Part shown: positions 1 through 12,800 of the stretch, one piece after another
Position numbering within the stretch: the first letter of the stretch is position 1
Layout: each line of letters begins with the position of its first letter
Source of the DNA: Mansonella perstans
Lineage: Eukaryota > Nematoda > Chromadorea > Rhabditida > Onchocercidae
Reading direction: 5' to 3'
Assembly: GCA_037074765.1 (NCBI GenBank)
Contig: JBAMDO010000396.1
Span: 1-26,727, forward strand
DNA: 26,727 nt
Made by a program: the position numbers and the translations under genes
Notes under the pieces: generated by a model
What the model saw: the letters and a program-made list of their open reading frames with translations, nothing else
What the model was told of the DNA's origin: nothing
The model's database searches: none

Positions 1-470
1 TTCCAAGGACTTTCATTTTGTAATGTCTAATTTAATACAGTGATTTCGACCATATTAGGACTTAATCCATCATTCCCATCCCGATGGACAAATTTGTAGA
101 GTCCAGCAAATGCAATTTAGATTTAGAGCAAAATTTTGTTATGAGACAATTTCGCCGTCATTCAATGGGCCGCATTAAATATTTAGAATGCTTGGGAATG
201 GAAGAAATAAGCTTCAGACATTTTATGGGAATTGTTCGTTTGTTTAGAAGCGGATATTTGGGTGGAAAGGCAGGAGGAAGGGAAACCTGAAATTTGTTCC
301 GTACAATTTGTTAACTTTTGCCATAAAAGCATGCATTTTCAACGGTAAATATACTATCAATCATGAAATATACGACAAAAGTACGGGTCATACGTTTTTT
401 TCCCTCATTTGTAATGAATCCAATTGTTGTTTAATATATATGTAATATCTTGAATACTTTACATATCGCC
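1..470. other. upstream region of cytochrome c
   Basis: This stretch is AT-rich and precedes the cytochrome c start. A short open frame at 84-290 resembles no family I know. I see no T-rich tract ending in AG close to the 471 start, so trans-splicing of this gene is not supported here. No RNA gene or repeat is visible. Confidence 0.5.
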
Positions 471-1407
471 ATGTCGATTCCGGAAGGTGACTACGAAAGA
501 GGCAAGAAATTGTTTAAAATGCGATGTCTGCAATGCCATGTAATCGATTCGGATGCAAATAAAAACGGTCCAACATTAAAGGGTGTGATTGGACGTAAGT
601 CTGGTACTGTCGATGGCTATCCATATTCTACTGCCAATAAGAATAAGGTTTCATTTTAATTATTATGCTGATTGCTTAGAAAAATATGTGTTTTTTTCTC
701 AATGATTTACCTTGCTAAGCTTATGCTCGTCCTTTATATTAATTAACTGCGCCAAAACAATTCAACAGAAACTATTTATGTAAATGTCATATGTAAAGTA
801 AGGTTGAAGTGTTAGAGTCATTTATCCTACTTCTAATACATGGAACTTCAGTCATGGTTGTTTTCCCCGTCGAGGCGTCAAATTGGGTCCCTACTTTTAT
901 TTTTTAGCATCTTACCGATCTCAGTTGTGGTTGATAGTACTTCATAATTTGCTGCATTCATGAATTTAACTTTATATTTGCTCGAAAGAAATTGACAACC
1001 TCAAAATTTCCATTTTCCTCCTTTCAGCTCTCATAGCGAAATTGTTTAAATTGCTATTAAAATATGCACTTGTTTTTCAGTTTTCTATCATCGACATTCC
1101 TAATTTACTGAAAATAAAAATTGAATAGAATCTATTTCGGATGAAACAGTTTATCACTTTGTTTCTGTATAATGATAAATGGAGTTGATCCGTAGTTATT
1201 TGGAAGGGAACTTCTTTTTAGGGAATTTGATTTTATGCTCCTCTTTGTATTTTTCAGGGCGTGGTTTGGACACGTGAGACGTTATTTGAGTATTTATTAG
1301 ATCCAAAAAAATATATTCCGGGAACGAAAATGGTATTTGCGGGCTTGAAGAAACCTCAGGAGCGTGCAGATTTGATCAAATTTATAGAAGAGGAGTCCGT
1401 GAAATAA
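471..1407 (+). CDS. cyc-2.1: cytochrome c (two exons, 108 aa)
   Basis: The product is the soluble mitochondrial intermembrane-space haem protein that carries electrons from complex III to complex IV. Exons are 471-647 and 1258-1407, joined in phase 0 (donor AAG|GTTTCA, acceptor TTTTTCAG). Residues 19-23 are the haem-binding CLQCH. Trp63 matches Trp59 of vertebrate cytochrome c. The segment KKYIPGTKM ends in Met84, the sixth haem ligand. The stretch between the haem motif and GPTLKG is one residue shorter than in vertebrates, which matches nematode cytochromes c. The 108-residue length is normal for the family. ATG 471 is chosen because it gives the short N-terminus MSIPEGDY typical of worm proteins; a more upstream ATG in this frame would add an unlikely leader. 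The intron lies directly before the Gly codon of NKNKG. An ATTAAA at 1587-1592 is a possible polyadenylation signal. The family call is secure; the exact C. elegans paralogue (cyc-2.1 or cyc-2.2) is inferred. Confidence 0.95.
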
Positions 1408-3849
1408 TTGGGCAATTTGACTTCTAATTATAGGGTTCAGATTGTTACGCTTCGTCTTTAATGTCTTTTAAATCGTCTTATGAATGTCATTTTATCGGAT
1501 TAGACTTTTTTTAGAAAAAAGCTGTGAAAAATGTAGAGTTATTTTATTGAAGTTTCAAATCCTGTTAGCAGTATCTTCCGGTTTTGATTAAAAGGAAATA
1601 TAATTCAAACTCACATCATTAATTCTGTTATCTATGTGGAGTTGGTCCGTGCCTTTTATTATAAAACATCTCTTTGATGAGTGGTATTAACTTGAAGTGT
1701 CGAATTTTTTTTATGCTGTTGGTGTAGTATTCAGATCATAGCGATGTTTTTTTTTCTTTTTATTTGTATTAACGACGGTAGTAGGAGAAAAATGTAATGG
1801 AAATTTTGCAGTAAACCGTTAAATTGCCTTGTTTATGTCCATCAAGAATCATGATCCTTAAGAACTTTGCTGATTGAGATCTACACTTTTTATGAACTGT
1901 TTCTTTGTCATTTCGACGCCACGAGACTAGATTGCGGGAAACATACGTGTGATTTATATTATTATTGACTGCGCTTGTCGGAGCCTTCTTGAACTTGAGG
2001 AATTATGCAACGAAAGCCAATTTTTCATTTTACATTATGATGGAGAAGTTGAAGTAACGTTTGGATAATGATCATATCTGTATTTTAATGCATCTATTTG
2101 CCTACGTCGAAGTTAAAATCACGATTAAGTAACTGCATGGGATCGATACCGAATAATCCTTGGTACCATAAACATATGACATGCTGGAACTGAACAAGAA
2201 ACGAATAGTGACTTCAACCATGAGGAGGGTCAAAACTAAGTCAGCAAGATTGAAGTTACAGTGTATTCAAATAACAATAATTTTAACCTCTTCTTCTGAC
2301 TCTTAAAAGCATGGAGAGAATAAGTTTGATTTTTTCTCCTGGCATTCCTTCGCTGTAATGGTTATCTATCCATTCAAGCCACCGATGACAACAGATAATG
2401 CGCTGTTAATTTTCCCTTAGCTTTGCCCCATAATTGTTATATAAGAATTACTGCATCTTGTCTTTCACTTGTGCTACAACGTTGTAACAAAAATTTCATC
2501 CACGTAAGTGTATTTTCCTTTGTTTCAACTCTAACTTATTATAACATATTCATTCCATTCAACACACTTGAAGATGACATCGTTAAGTGTTGAATTGAAT
2601 TGGGATATTTTAAAAGTCTACAAGTGCCAAAAAAAAGGTATACAGCAAACATACATAATACAAACAGATTCTATGGTAAAATTTAATCACCACTAAAGTT
2701 GAAACTATGCCATCCAATTCATCTATCATAATTATAATCGTATTACAGATCAATTTATTATGATTCAGAACATTAATCTTAAATTTAATTTAAGTGAAAA
2801 ATTCCTATTCAAAATTCATTCTGACTGGAAAAAACTTATTTTAAAGTTTAGTTTGATTGCAATGCTAATTTTTTGCAAAGTTTTCGAGAATCAATAAAAC
2901 TAAAATCACAATCATACAAAAAATGAAAAATTTCGCAAATTCATTTTTAAAATTAAAAAATTTCTCAATCTTTTTTTTTAAAATAAAAACAGCTAAAATA
3001 TACCTCAATAATTATATTTCCTATAAAAATTACTGATTGGTTGGAACAGGTCTGGTTGATTCTTTTCTATTTCACAGAGTTCAATCGATGGATTGTCACT
3101 GTTGCGTAGCATGATGATATACAAGTAGTGCAGACAGGTGATTTGTTGTGTGCATTTTTACATTTGCCATTTGTATAATTTGATATAATCGCCCATCACA
3201 GTTTGTTAGAGAAATGACATTTCAACATTTTAAAATTACTATAAAATGTCAACATTTAATGTGTATATGGATCGATAGCTAATTAATGTTAATGTGATTA
3301 GGCAGTGTAGTTTTTGTAAGACAGGGGAAAAAATGCAGGATAGAAAGAAGAATACTGGAACGTGCAAAAATGGCAGGGAAGATATGACAGGAGAAGTTAG
3401 AGGCTATGAAACTTATCATCTCTGCATCGTACGTGCATCCTACTTAAACCATTCTATCACAGGAAGCAAATGAGATCTGAAAATACACCCACTGCACATC
3501 CTTCGTTCATGATCCAAACTATTAGTTATAGCTATCCGCTGCATTTGCATCAAATGTATTCTATATTTTTAAGATTATGCTTTGACCATAGGTTACTAGT
3601 GTTGTGGTTGTAATATGGTTTGTTGTTCCCATAGAGAATGTAAAAATTGTAAAATGAATGCACGTTTTAAAATAACCAAATGATAATAAAATAATTAAAC
3701 AAACACTTCAGCGAAAATAATGGAATTGATATGAATTAATTTAATTTAAATAACTTCTGCATTACGTATCTATGTATTTTATTCAAATAACTCTTCAGAT
3801 TATCCTAATATCGTTTTATGTATGGATAATTTATCATATTTTTTTTGCA
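1408..3849. other. intergenic region, no gene seen
   Basis: About 2.4 kb lies between cytochrome c and the ATAD2-like gene. No frame stays open for 60 codons and I recognise no protein fragment, tRNA or snRNA. Very AT-rich runs occur near 2750-3010, including short near-palindromes of TTAAATTTAA type. It presumably holds the 3' UTR of cytochrome c and the promoter or outron of the next gene. Confidence 0.6.
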
Positions 3850-3850
3850 G
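3840..3850 (+). promoter_or_regulatory. putative trans-splice (or 5' UTR) acceptor of the ATAD2-like gene
   Basis: A run of T followed by GCAG ends at 3850, 26 bases before the ATG at 3877. The position and strength fit a spliced-leader acceptor. An ordinary 5' UTR intron would look the same, so this is inference from spacing only. Confidence 0.45.
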
Positions 3851-3876
3851 GGAAATCAGAGAGCGTAGTGGTGTAG

Positions 3877-6800
3877 ATGTCATCAAGACGTGGAGAATAT
3901 GTCTACCGAAATGGATCGAAGCAATTTCCACGACGTTCCTCCCGAGAAAAACAAGCGACTTATATGAACCTGGATGAGAATTTCCTTTTCGATTCGACAG
4001 AGGATACACTTTTGCGCTCTCTAGTCAACCGAGCCAATAGAGCACGAGATCCAGTATATTTCAATTTATTTATTTGCTGATGTTCGAATTTGCATCCATT
4101 TCATAGGACTTCAAAAAAAGGCATTTTGTGGTAAAATGGATGAGTGTCTTCGCATCCTTTTGTAGTAAGATTCTGCAAAAAAAAATTCTAAAAAGGCAAA
4201 ATAGAAAGATTCATCGTCCAGCTGTATTTTTACTTTAATGTCTGGAAAAAAGGTTTTTTTGAAATATTGTGCAAGTTATATATTTTATTACTTTCAGATA
4301 AATAGTTCATATATGCTACCTCACACATTCCGCTATTCTACAAGATCAAAAGATAGAATTTACGTTGGTTCTTATGCAGTTCCTACGAATGGACAGAGCG
4401 ATGCTGATGATGATTCCGAAGACTGCATGGTGCGTTCAAAAATGCGAAAAAAAACCAGGTACTTACTTTCTTTGAACGATTTTTCTAATACTGGATGTGA
4501 TATGATAAGGAGCAACGAAATACACGAGATATGAAATGAGTTCTTTCCGAAAAGAAATGAGCTTCTTATGAGTTAGTGAATTACAAAAACAAAAGGTGAA
4601 GGCTAAAAACCAAATAAACGCATGTTCTTTAAACTCTAGATTTGAAAATTTGAGAATATCTAACAATTATTAAATTATGTTTAACAATATTATCCAGTAT
4701 TCATTGTACACTGCATAACTGTCCTGCTATCCTAACTTTAAAGAATCATTTTTTATTCAATACCTAATATGTTTATTGCGTACATCGCATTCATCCGCCG
4801 TGTTTACTCTCTGCGATTTATATTATTGAATTACATGACCACAGAGAATTTAATAAAATTTGTGTAAATCATTCTTCAGCAAAAATCATCATTTTGTTGT
4901 TTTGTATTTATCAGGTCTTGGATCTGTGTTACATTTTTCGAATCTTATTGATTGAATGGAAATAATATGCATAGTTTACAAAGTAGATTATAAGGGTGCT
5001 TAATGATGATTAAATAAGTACTGATGTGTTGGGTTTAGAAAAAGAGTCGTGAATTAAAGAAATTTTACTTACAATAAGAATGTTTTGTTGATATTGACAT
5101 CTATAATATAGAAATTGGATTTCAAGATAGCATAGACAAGGAAGGAAGCTAGATGAGTGATATTCTGCATAATTTAAAAATTTAGAAGAATAGGATCTCA
5201 GAATTGGAAAATTCTTCAAGCAAATTGATATTTTCATGCAGAACTTATATTGCAGGTCGAAACCATCGTCTCCATTTGATGAAATCAATTCTCGGGCTTC
5301 AGATTCGGCAGCGGAGGATATACGTCCAGTATTGCCAAATTCAGCGGTTGTATCTGACACTAAGCAGGAAATAGTAGAACCAAACATGTACGAAAGCGTG
5401 AAACAGCGACATCAGGCAAAAAAGCAAGCTTCACTCGTTACCCAAAAAAAGGCCAAAAATGCTGTGGCATGCAGGTATGTTCTACCTTTATGTTGTCCTA
5501 AATTTGTTGTTTTGAATTTCAGAATAGGCCTATTTTAAAGAGGCGTGTAAACCCGAAACGATTGTAGTACATAAATGGCAGTAGACTGTTGCAAGTTTAA
5601 CAGTATCTGGAATTGAATTATTCATTAGTATAAACGTATTTAGAAGACTGTACGGTAATTCCTTAGTTGTTGTTCAAGTCTCCAGATTTCTTTTAATTGT
5701 TCCTTAGTGATATCGAGGAAAACATTAGCTACATTTCATTACAGTTCACTTCGTAGGCGGCAGCCTAAAAAAGAAGATTCAGAAGATGATGAGGAAGATC
5801 GAAGAAATGGTGCTCCGGAAGTTAGTTGATATTTCCTCTTTTCTCTATTTGATTTTTCAGTGTCGTATACATGATTTTTAACGTGTATTCCGGAGCGTCA
5901 TTCCAGATGAGTGGTCCAAAGCAGATACTTCTTTCTTTCAGCGCTAAAATTCATTTAATATGTAACCATTTAGAAAAAACTTCCAAGTTATCAAAAAAAC
6001 AATGCATATCAGCTTCACTTAAGTGATGTTGGAAACAACGCCTTGAGTTTTTAAAATATCTTGGTGCTCGTCCTGATAGCTCAGAACTTTCTTAAAATAG
6101 TTTTGTACGATTTAAGTGTTGCGTGAGAAAGAGGAAGAAATGGAAAAGTAGATGTTCAAGATAAAAGTATTGGTCATGTAGTGGATAAAATTTATATCGA
6201 GTTCAACAACTTTTGTAATTATGTAATAGGGCGATGATGAATTAGATGAAAATGAGCCGCGACATTATGCGCTAAGGACACACATCAATCCAGTAGCACG
6301 ATTTTGTATTGAACCACGTTCTCAATCGACTCGGACATATGCTCTTCGACGTGAACTGTCAAATAATGACTTAAGAGGGTCGCGATCACGGCGGCATATC
6401 CATCGGTATTATATTTCTGATATTCGTATAAGAAATCTCACCAATTGAAAATAATTCACTTATATCTTATAGTCTTGGTATTTTCGAAATTTCAAGCATT
6501 ACATGAATTTTGCGTACTTTATAGAAAACGTCGCTTTGGTGCAAGTGGTTCAGATTCATCATCTACTTCAACTGAAGGTGCCATGCAAGCTAATGGAGAT
6601 TCTCGATTCGAATGTCATCGTTTGCGAAGAATGAATAAGGCTAGAGCTCAGTTGCGTCCAATCAACAGTAAGTTTGAGCTAAATAGTTCTCAGTATTCGT
6701 TCTGCTCAGAAATTTTTTTATTACAACCGAGTTCTTCGAGCTATTTATTTTACTAATCAAAATGTTTTTGCAATTTATTACATTGGTAGTTTGCAAATGT

Positions 6801-9800
6801 ATATTATCCTGCAGTGCGGAAATTGTAGAGCTAGATATATTATAATGAATACTTTATATTTTTTGTGATGACTGTTCTCTTTTAGACGATGATCTGGCGT
6901 ATACAATTAGCGTGCGTGAACTAATCCGTCGCAAAGCTGGAACAGCTAATATTTCTGGATCGGATATTGATCCTATGCACATTGATCGCAGCATTGATTT
7001 CAGCAAAATTGGTGGTTTGGACTGTCATATACAGTCTTTGAAAGAAGTAGTTCTCTTCCCGTTATTGTACGGTGAAATTTTTTCTCAATTTAGTGTTCAG
7101 CCGCCAAAAGGAGTTCTTTTTTGTGGACCACCGGGTTTGTCTCTTTTTATGAAATAAGTATGTGTCAAGTCGGTAATCTCGGAATGTTGACAGTTAAGTA
7201 CTTGGTAACAGGTTTTGCAAGCCGATGGACAACAGATTTAAGGGTGCTCATCAGAGGATCCAGAAAACTCTTTTGATATAAAAATTCACTTAGTTCGCAC
7301 AGTTATTTGAGTCTTTGATAAGGGATGTTATGTTCAAGCGGTTCCTTGTAATGTCATTAAGAAAACACTTCAGATTAACTCTTCAGAAATGAGTTGCGAT
7401 TACAGTGAAGATTTTTAGGCACAGGAAAGACACTTGTAGCTCGTGCATTGGCCAATTCATGTAACGACGGTGATAAAAAAGTAGCATTTTTCATGCGCAA
7501 AGGAGCTGATATTTTGAGTAAATGGGTAGGAGAGTCTGAACGACAGTTAAGGTTGGCCTTCATTTACGTTAATTAATTATTTTTTTCTGTGACATATGAG
7601 AAACGTATATCTGATTTTATATTGTGTAATTCCGGGTACGTTTTTCAATTTTCTTTTAATTCTATTCAGCTGCATTGTAAAGTTAGTTTCTAGTGATCGT
7701 GTATGAAAATTGAAACGGAGTAAAATGTTTTCGTATCCAGTGTTAATTAGAGCTTTTTATTTTTAGAGCCCTTTTCGAACAAGCCTACATAATGCGTCCA
7801 TCTATAATATTCTTTGATGAAATCGATGGTTTGGCTCCAGTTCGAAGTTCAAGACAGGATCAAATTCATAGCTCTGTCGTTTCAACTTTGCTGGCACTTA
7901 TGGATGGATTGGATAGTCGGTGTGAGGTACTTATTGTTTTTTTCTGTATCATATTATAGGCTTTTCTCTTTTATTCGCTGATTTGCATATTTTCATCTTA
8001 CCTTAGAAAGTGCCTTTTTAAAGGTTGTTGTAATCGGAGCAACGAATAGAGTAGATGCTATCGATCCTGCTCTGAGACGCCCTGGTCGATTTGATCGAGA
8101 ATTAAACTTCTGGTCTGTTTTTATTTGTTCTCGAGTCTTCTAAAAAATTGCAGGATTATTCATCTTTGCATTGGTCTTATTTAGTTTGCCGCATAAGAAT
8201 GCCAGAATGGAAATTTTAAAAATTCATACATCATCTTGGGGCATCAGTCGACCATCAGACAGCACTTTCAAGTGGCTTTCTGATCGCACGTCGGGATATT
8301 GCGGCGCCGATTTGAAGGTTCGATTAACAGAATAAAGCTTTTCTTAATACCTCTGCCATTCTTTGATTGTTAAAACCACAGCTAATTACTGATCTTAATA
8401 TTTCTAATAATCAAGCTTGTGTGTATTACATCATTTAATTCAGTTGCTTTGTACGGAAGCCGTTCTTACTGCACTTCGGTCTCAGTTTCCTCAAATCTAC
8501 TTAACTAAAGAAAAGGTCTGCATCGATCCTAAAGTACTGAAAGTGGGAAAGAAAGATTTTGATATTGCCATGCGACGCATTGTGCCGGCTGGTCGAAGAG
8601 GTAAGAATTTGTTTTTAACGATTAGCTTTTATGTGGGTATGATTACTAGGAATTAGCTTTAAAACGAAACATATTGCAGAACTATTCCAGTTACGGGTTT
8701 TCAGATTTTACGATACCTTCGCGAATTTTGAATGACAGGCTCAAGATATTGTTGGAACATGTGATTGCTTCAATATGTCGCCGTATTCCTAAAGGTTATC
8801 ATGATGTAATTGACGGTGGTCAAGAATTGGGTGATATGGAGCGAATCCTGAAAACAGTTTACGCAAGTCCTTCTGTACCATGTGGTAAGTTGGGTCACGC
8901 TCTGACTGATAAAAGTGATTGGTACTTATATTTTTAAGGAAGAAAATTTTGTTATAATTGTTTTTTAGTAATTAGCTTTTTAATGAACTGTGGAATATTG
9001 ACTTACTCGAATGTCGGACTGATACATTATAGACCTGATGGCTCAAGACATTGGCGATTAGATTAATATGCATAATTCTTCGACGATTTAACCACAAGCA
9101 GTTTGAGTTGCTTAACTCGAGTGCGCATTGTTTGTTTTGAAACTGTGATAAATATTTTCTTCTCAGATTCAGTAATCTGCAGTTCATCTTCACAGGGCGC
9201 TACCGTTTCGAGTTGGATTTTGATGTAGATTCCCAATAAGTTTATGATATTATTTAAGTAAGTTTGTCATTTTCTCGAAAAATTGTTTCAGCTCGCTTAC
9301 TACTTTGCGGTTCCTCCAGTAATATAGGTCAAACGTCGTATATCTTACCTGTTATCATAAATCACTTGGATCATCTTCCGGTATTTTCGCTTTCAATGGC
9401 CAACCTCTTCTCTTACGGTTATTTTACAGTTATCTTCTCTTGAGATTATTTTAGGTTTTTCATCAACATTTTGAAATCACTGCTGTTTTCTCTAGGGTCG
9501 CCAGAAGAGCGTTTTTCTCACTGTATACAGTCAGCTATTCGAGCATCATCAAACGGGACACCCTGTTTACTGTTGATTCCTTCCATCGACTGCTGGTATT
9601 CATCAGTACCTTCATCAGTCTGGAATTTGGTAATTTTTCTTTTGCATGCTAAGTCACTTATCCAGATGCATAAATTAATTGTTATAAAGTTGTCAAAATC
9701 ATGAACTAAATGCTTTTGCTACAATGAAATCTTCCCAAAGTTTCCAATGTTCCGCGATTATCCAAGTAGAGCTGAAACTGCTTATAATAACGTTTGGTTT

Positions 9801-12800
9801 TTCAGCTCTTATCTGCTGTCAGTTCATTTACGGGTTTCACTTCCATCCTTCTTCTTTCGACAGCAGAGTGCAGCTATTCGGAACTACCTTCCGAGGTTAA
9901 TTCATGTTGTATTGTTCTTTTATGATAATGTTCAAACAAGAATAAAATCCCAAGTGAGCTAGGGTAATACAGTATATTGCATATTGTACGAATCAGTTTA
10001 TGCAGTGCAAGAAATCTATTCAAAACATCAAGCGTCAGTCTGGATGGCTGACGGAATATCGGTAGTATATCACCTCTTAATATTTGTTCTTGAAAATAAA
10101 GCACATTTAATTACATTATGTTAAATAAAGCTTTGTGTTGTTCTTTTATATAATAGTGGTAGTGAACCATTGCAGATTCAATCAGTTTTTTGTTCTCAAG
10201 ATTCAGTGGAAATAACTCCACCTCCTGGTGATCGACTCAAAACCTATTTTCGACATGTAATTGTCGAGCCAGCTCTTACTCCACCCATAACATTTAATGG
10301 TTAATTATTGTATTTTGAAATCTTTTTTTATTTACACACGTTTAAGAATTAAACTTGTGAGTCATATTTTTTTATTGGATTATAAATCAGGCCCATCAAA
10401 ATTTCGATTAGTAATACAGACCAGATTCTAGAACATTGCACTATCTTTTGGAGAGTGGACTAGAATGATTATTATCTTCCTTGCTAAATTGGTAATCCTC
10501 CAGTTGTATTTAGTTGATGACTACCCTGAACTTCCAAAAGCCGACGTAGTGCAACCATTAGATCGACTTAGCAGTGATGAGATTAAAGAACTGAAGAAGC
10601 TTTATGATCAGTATCATTTGGAAGTTATCCTTCATTACGAAGAAACCATTGGTTAGTGGCAGCTTTTATCTAATGAAATATGAACTAAGCTCTTTGTTTT
10701 TTTATTTATTCATTGATAACTTTCTGTTCATTTATACATTTATTTATTTATTCATTTATAACTTTTTGTTTTTTCTCGTCAAATGTTAGATTTCGTTTTC
10801 CAGCTCGTTTAATTCGTGACCGTCGATTCACTGCATTCGCACAGCCAGTTGATCCTGTAGATGTGCCCGATTATTATACGCATATTAAAAATCCTATGGA
10901 TCTCGGTACTATGTTTTCAAAAGTATCTAGTTATAAGACACCTGAAGAATTCCTCAACGATTTCCGACTGATTCATCGAAATGCAGTGGAATATAATCCA
11001 GTAACTGATTGTGAAGGTATATATTTATCGACTGATTTTGTGAAGATATACGCTTATTTAATTTTTTAGGATGTAAAAAAGATGTTGAAAGAAAATGGCA
11101 TCAGAGTAGAATGTTTTTTTACAAAATATTTCTTAATCCCCCACTACTTTTTTTGATTCTGAAGATGTAAAAGTTCTATTCTTCTCACTGTAAGTTGGAA
11201 GCAGTTTCTCAGTTTCAGCATAAGCTACTTTTTTTTTTTAATGTAGATATATTATAGAAGTGTTCAAATTTATATGTATAATATTGTAGGACGGCAGATT
11301 CGCATTATGGCAAAGATGCTGTTAGATATGGGTCATCGGGCAGTTCTGGAACTGGATTCCAGGTTCTTGAAACGCCTGGAGGTAAGGGAAATACATTGTT
11401 CTAAGAATCCAGGACTTCGACATACTTAAAAACCAAATGAGATCACATGGTGTTAAAGTAACAAAACGGAAGAACGAAAAAACAAAATTGGCATCTTAGA
11501 AATCGGGGCTATCTCGCAGTTTTTGAAGCACAAAGATAATGAGAAGCTTTTTAAATATTTTTATGCTTATTTAATTTTTTAGGAAGTAAAAAAGATGTTG
11601 AAAGAAAATGGCATCAAAGTGGATGATCAGAGTGATGAAGGCGATCAGAGCGATCAAGGCGAGCAACCGAATGGACATGCAGTGAAAAATTGTGAAATTC
11701 ATGTGAAGAACGATCAAGAAGAAATGGATATGGCAAAAGTCATTTTGGAAATATCTCCACCCTACTAGAAAAATCTAAATGTTAAAAACATTAAATAAAT
11801 AACTGTAAACAGAAACTATTTCCCACAGGATTTAACCAGATTATATGTTATGTAGAGCAGAAGCAATACGCTGAAACGTAGGATTTTTGTTTTGCTTTTG
11901 CAGGAATGGAAAAAAACCGGAATCAAACGACGTGCATTGCGCTCTTGTAGGTTGTCTCGGAAACGGCGCTGCATTAAGAAATCACTTAAAAAGTGCCGTA
12001 CAAGCCATCCTAATTTGAGGTTGGTGTTTGTTGTTCAGGAAATTTCATTTTTTTAGGGGAATGGAATCAATGGGCACTCATTTATACACTTTATTCATTG
12101 TTGATTTCTATTCGAAAAATATTTTTTGCAGCATTCAGTCTGTTGATTTGGTATTGGATTTTGTTCTGACTTTCTTAAATTTCTAGTCCGGCTTTTTATA
12201 AAAGGAATTTTTCGTAATTTCTATTTCTTCAGCAGTCAAACAGAAGGTGCTGATGTTGAAGATGGTATGTTGAGTGAAGGTGATCAGCTTATAATAGACG
12301 ATGAAAAGGATTTTGAAAACGGACGAAATGTGGATACTGTTAGTATTGATTTTGCTTCACTTCATGAGTGGAAATCTGTTCTAAATGTAGCCACGTAATA
12401 CATGATATCAACCACTGACATATGCAGAGCAAAAAAATACATTGAGAGTACTAGATTGGAAGAATTCAGAAAAATATGATAGTGTAACATCATATCTTTA
12501 TATATATATATTTTAAAAAAGTTCGAGAAATAGTTCATTCCAGAGTAATTCAAGTTCAAACCGTGAAACGGGTACTATTAAAGAAAATAGAAGAAATCTT
12601 AAAATTGATCTCAATAAACTCTATGGATTGGTCGATATGGTGAGTTTTCGATAAATGGAATGATTAAATATATGTTTTCTGAGGGAAAAAATGTTTCCGC
12701 AAACTCAGATTATCGGCATGATAGGATTGTAATCAACGAAAATTTTCTTAAAGGTTTATTATACTACATTTAATTGCGATTCATTTCTTTTTGCACCGCG

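Noticed and set aside
84..290. 68-codon frame upstream of cytochrome c
   Set aside because: It has no recognisable motif, no matching splice partner and ordinary composition.
7135..7160. Premature end of the AAA domain after GPPG
   Set aside because: The frame stops only because an intron splits the Walker A motif. The next exon at 7419 restores GPPGTGKT in phase.
8674..8704. Exon starting after TTGCAG at 8679 in the ATAD2-like gene
   Set aside because: That acceptor puts the exon out of frame with exon 12. The acceptor ending at 8704 restores the frame.
10158..10175. Acceptor at the upstream AATAG near 10156 in the ATAD2-like gene
   Set aside because: It would enter a stop in the required phase. 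Starting at 10176 aligns EIQSVF with the EVQELF segment of ATAD2.
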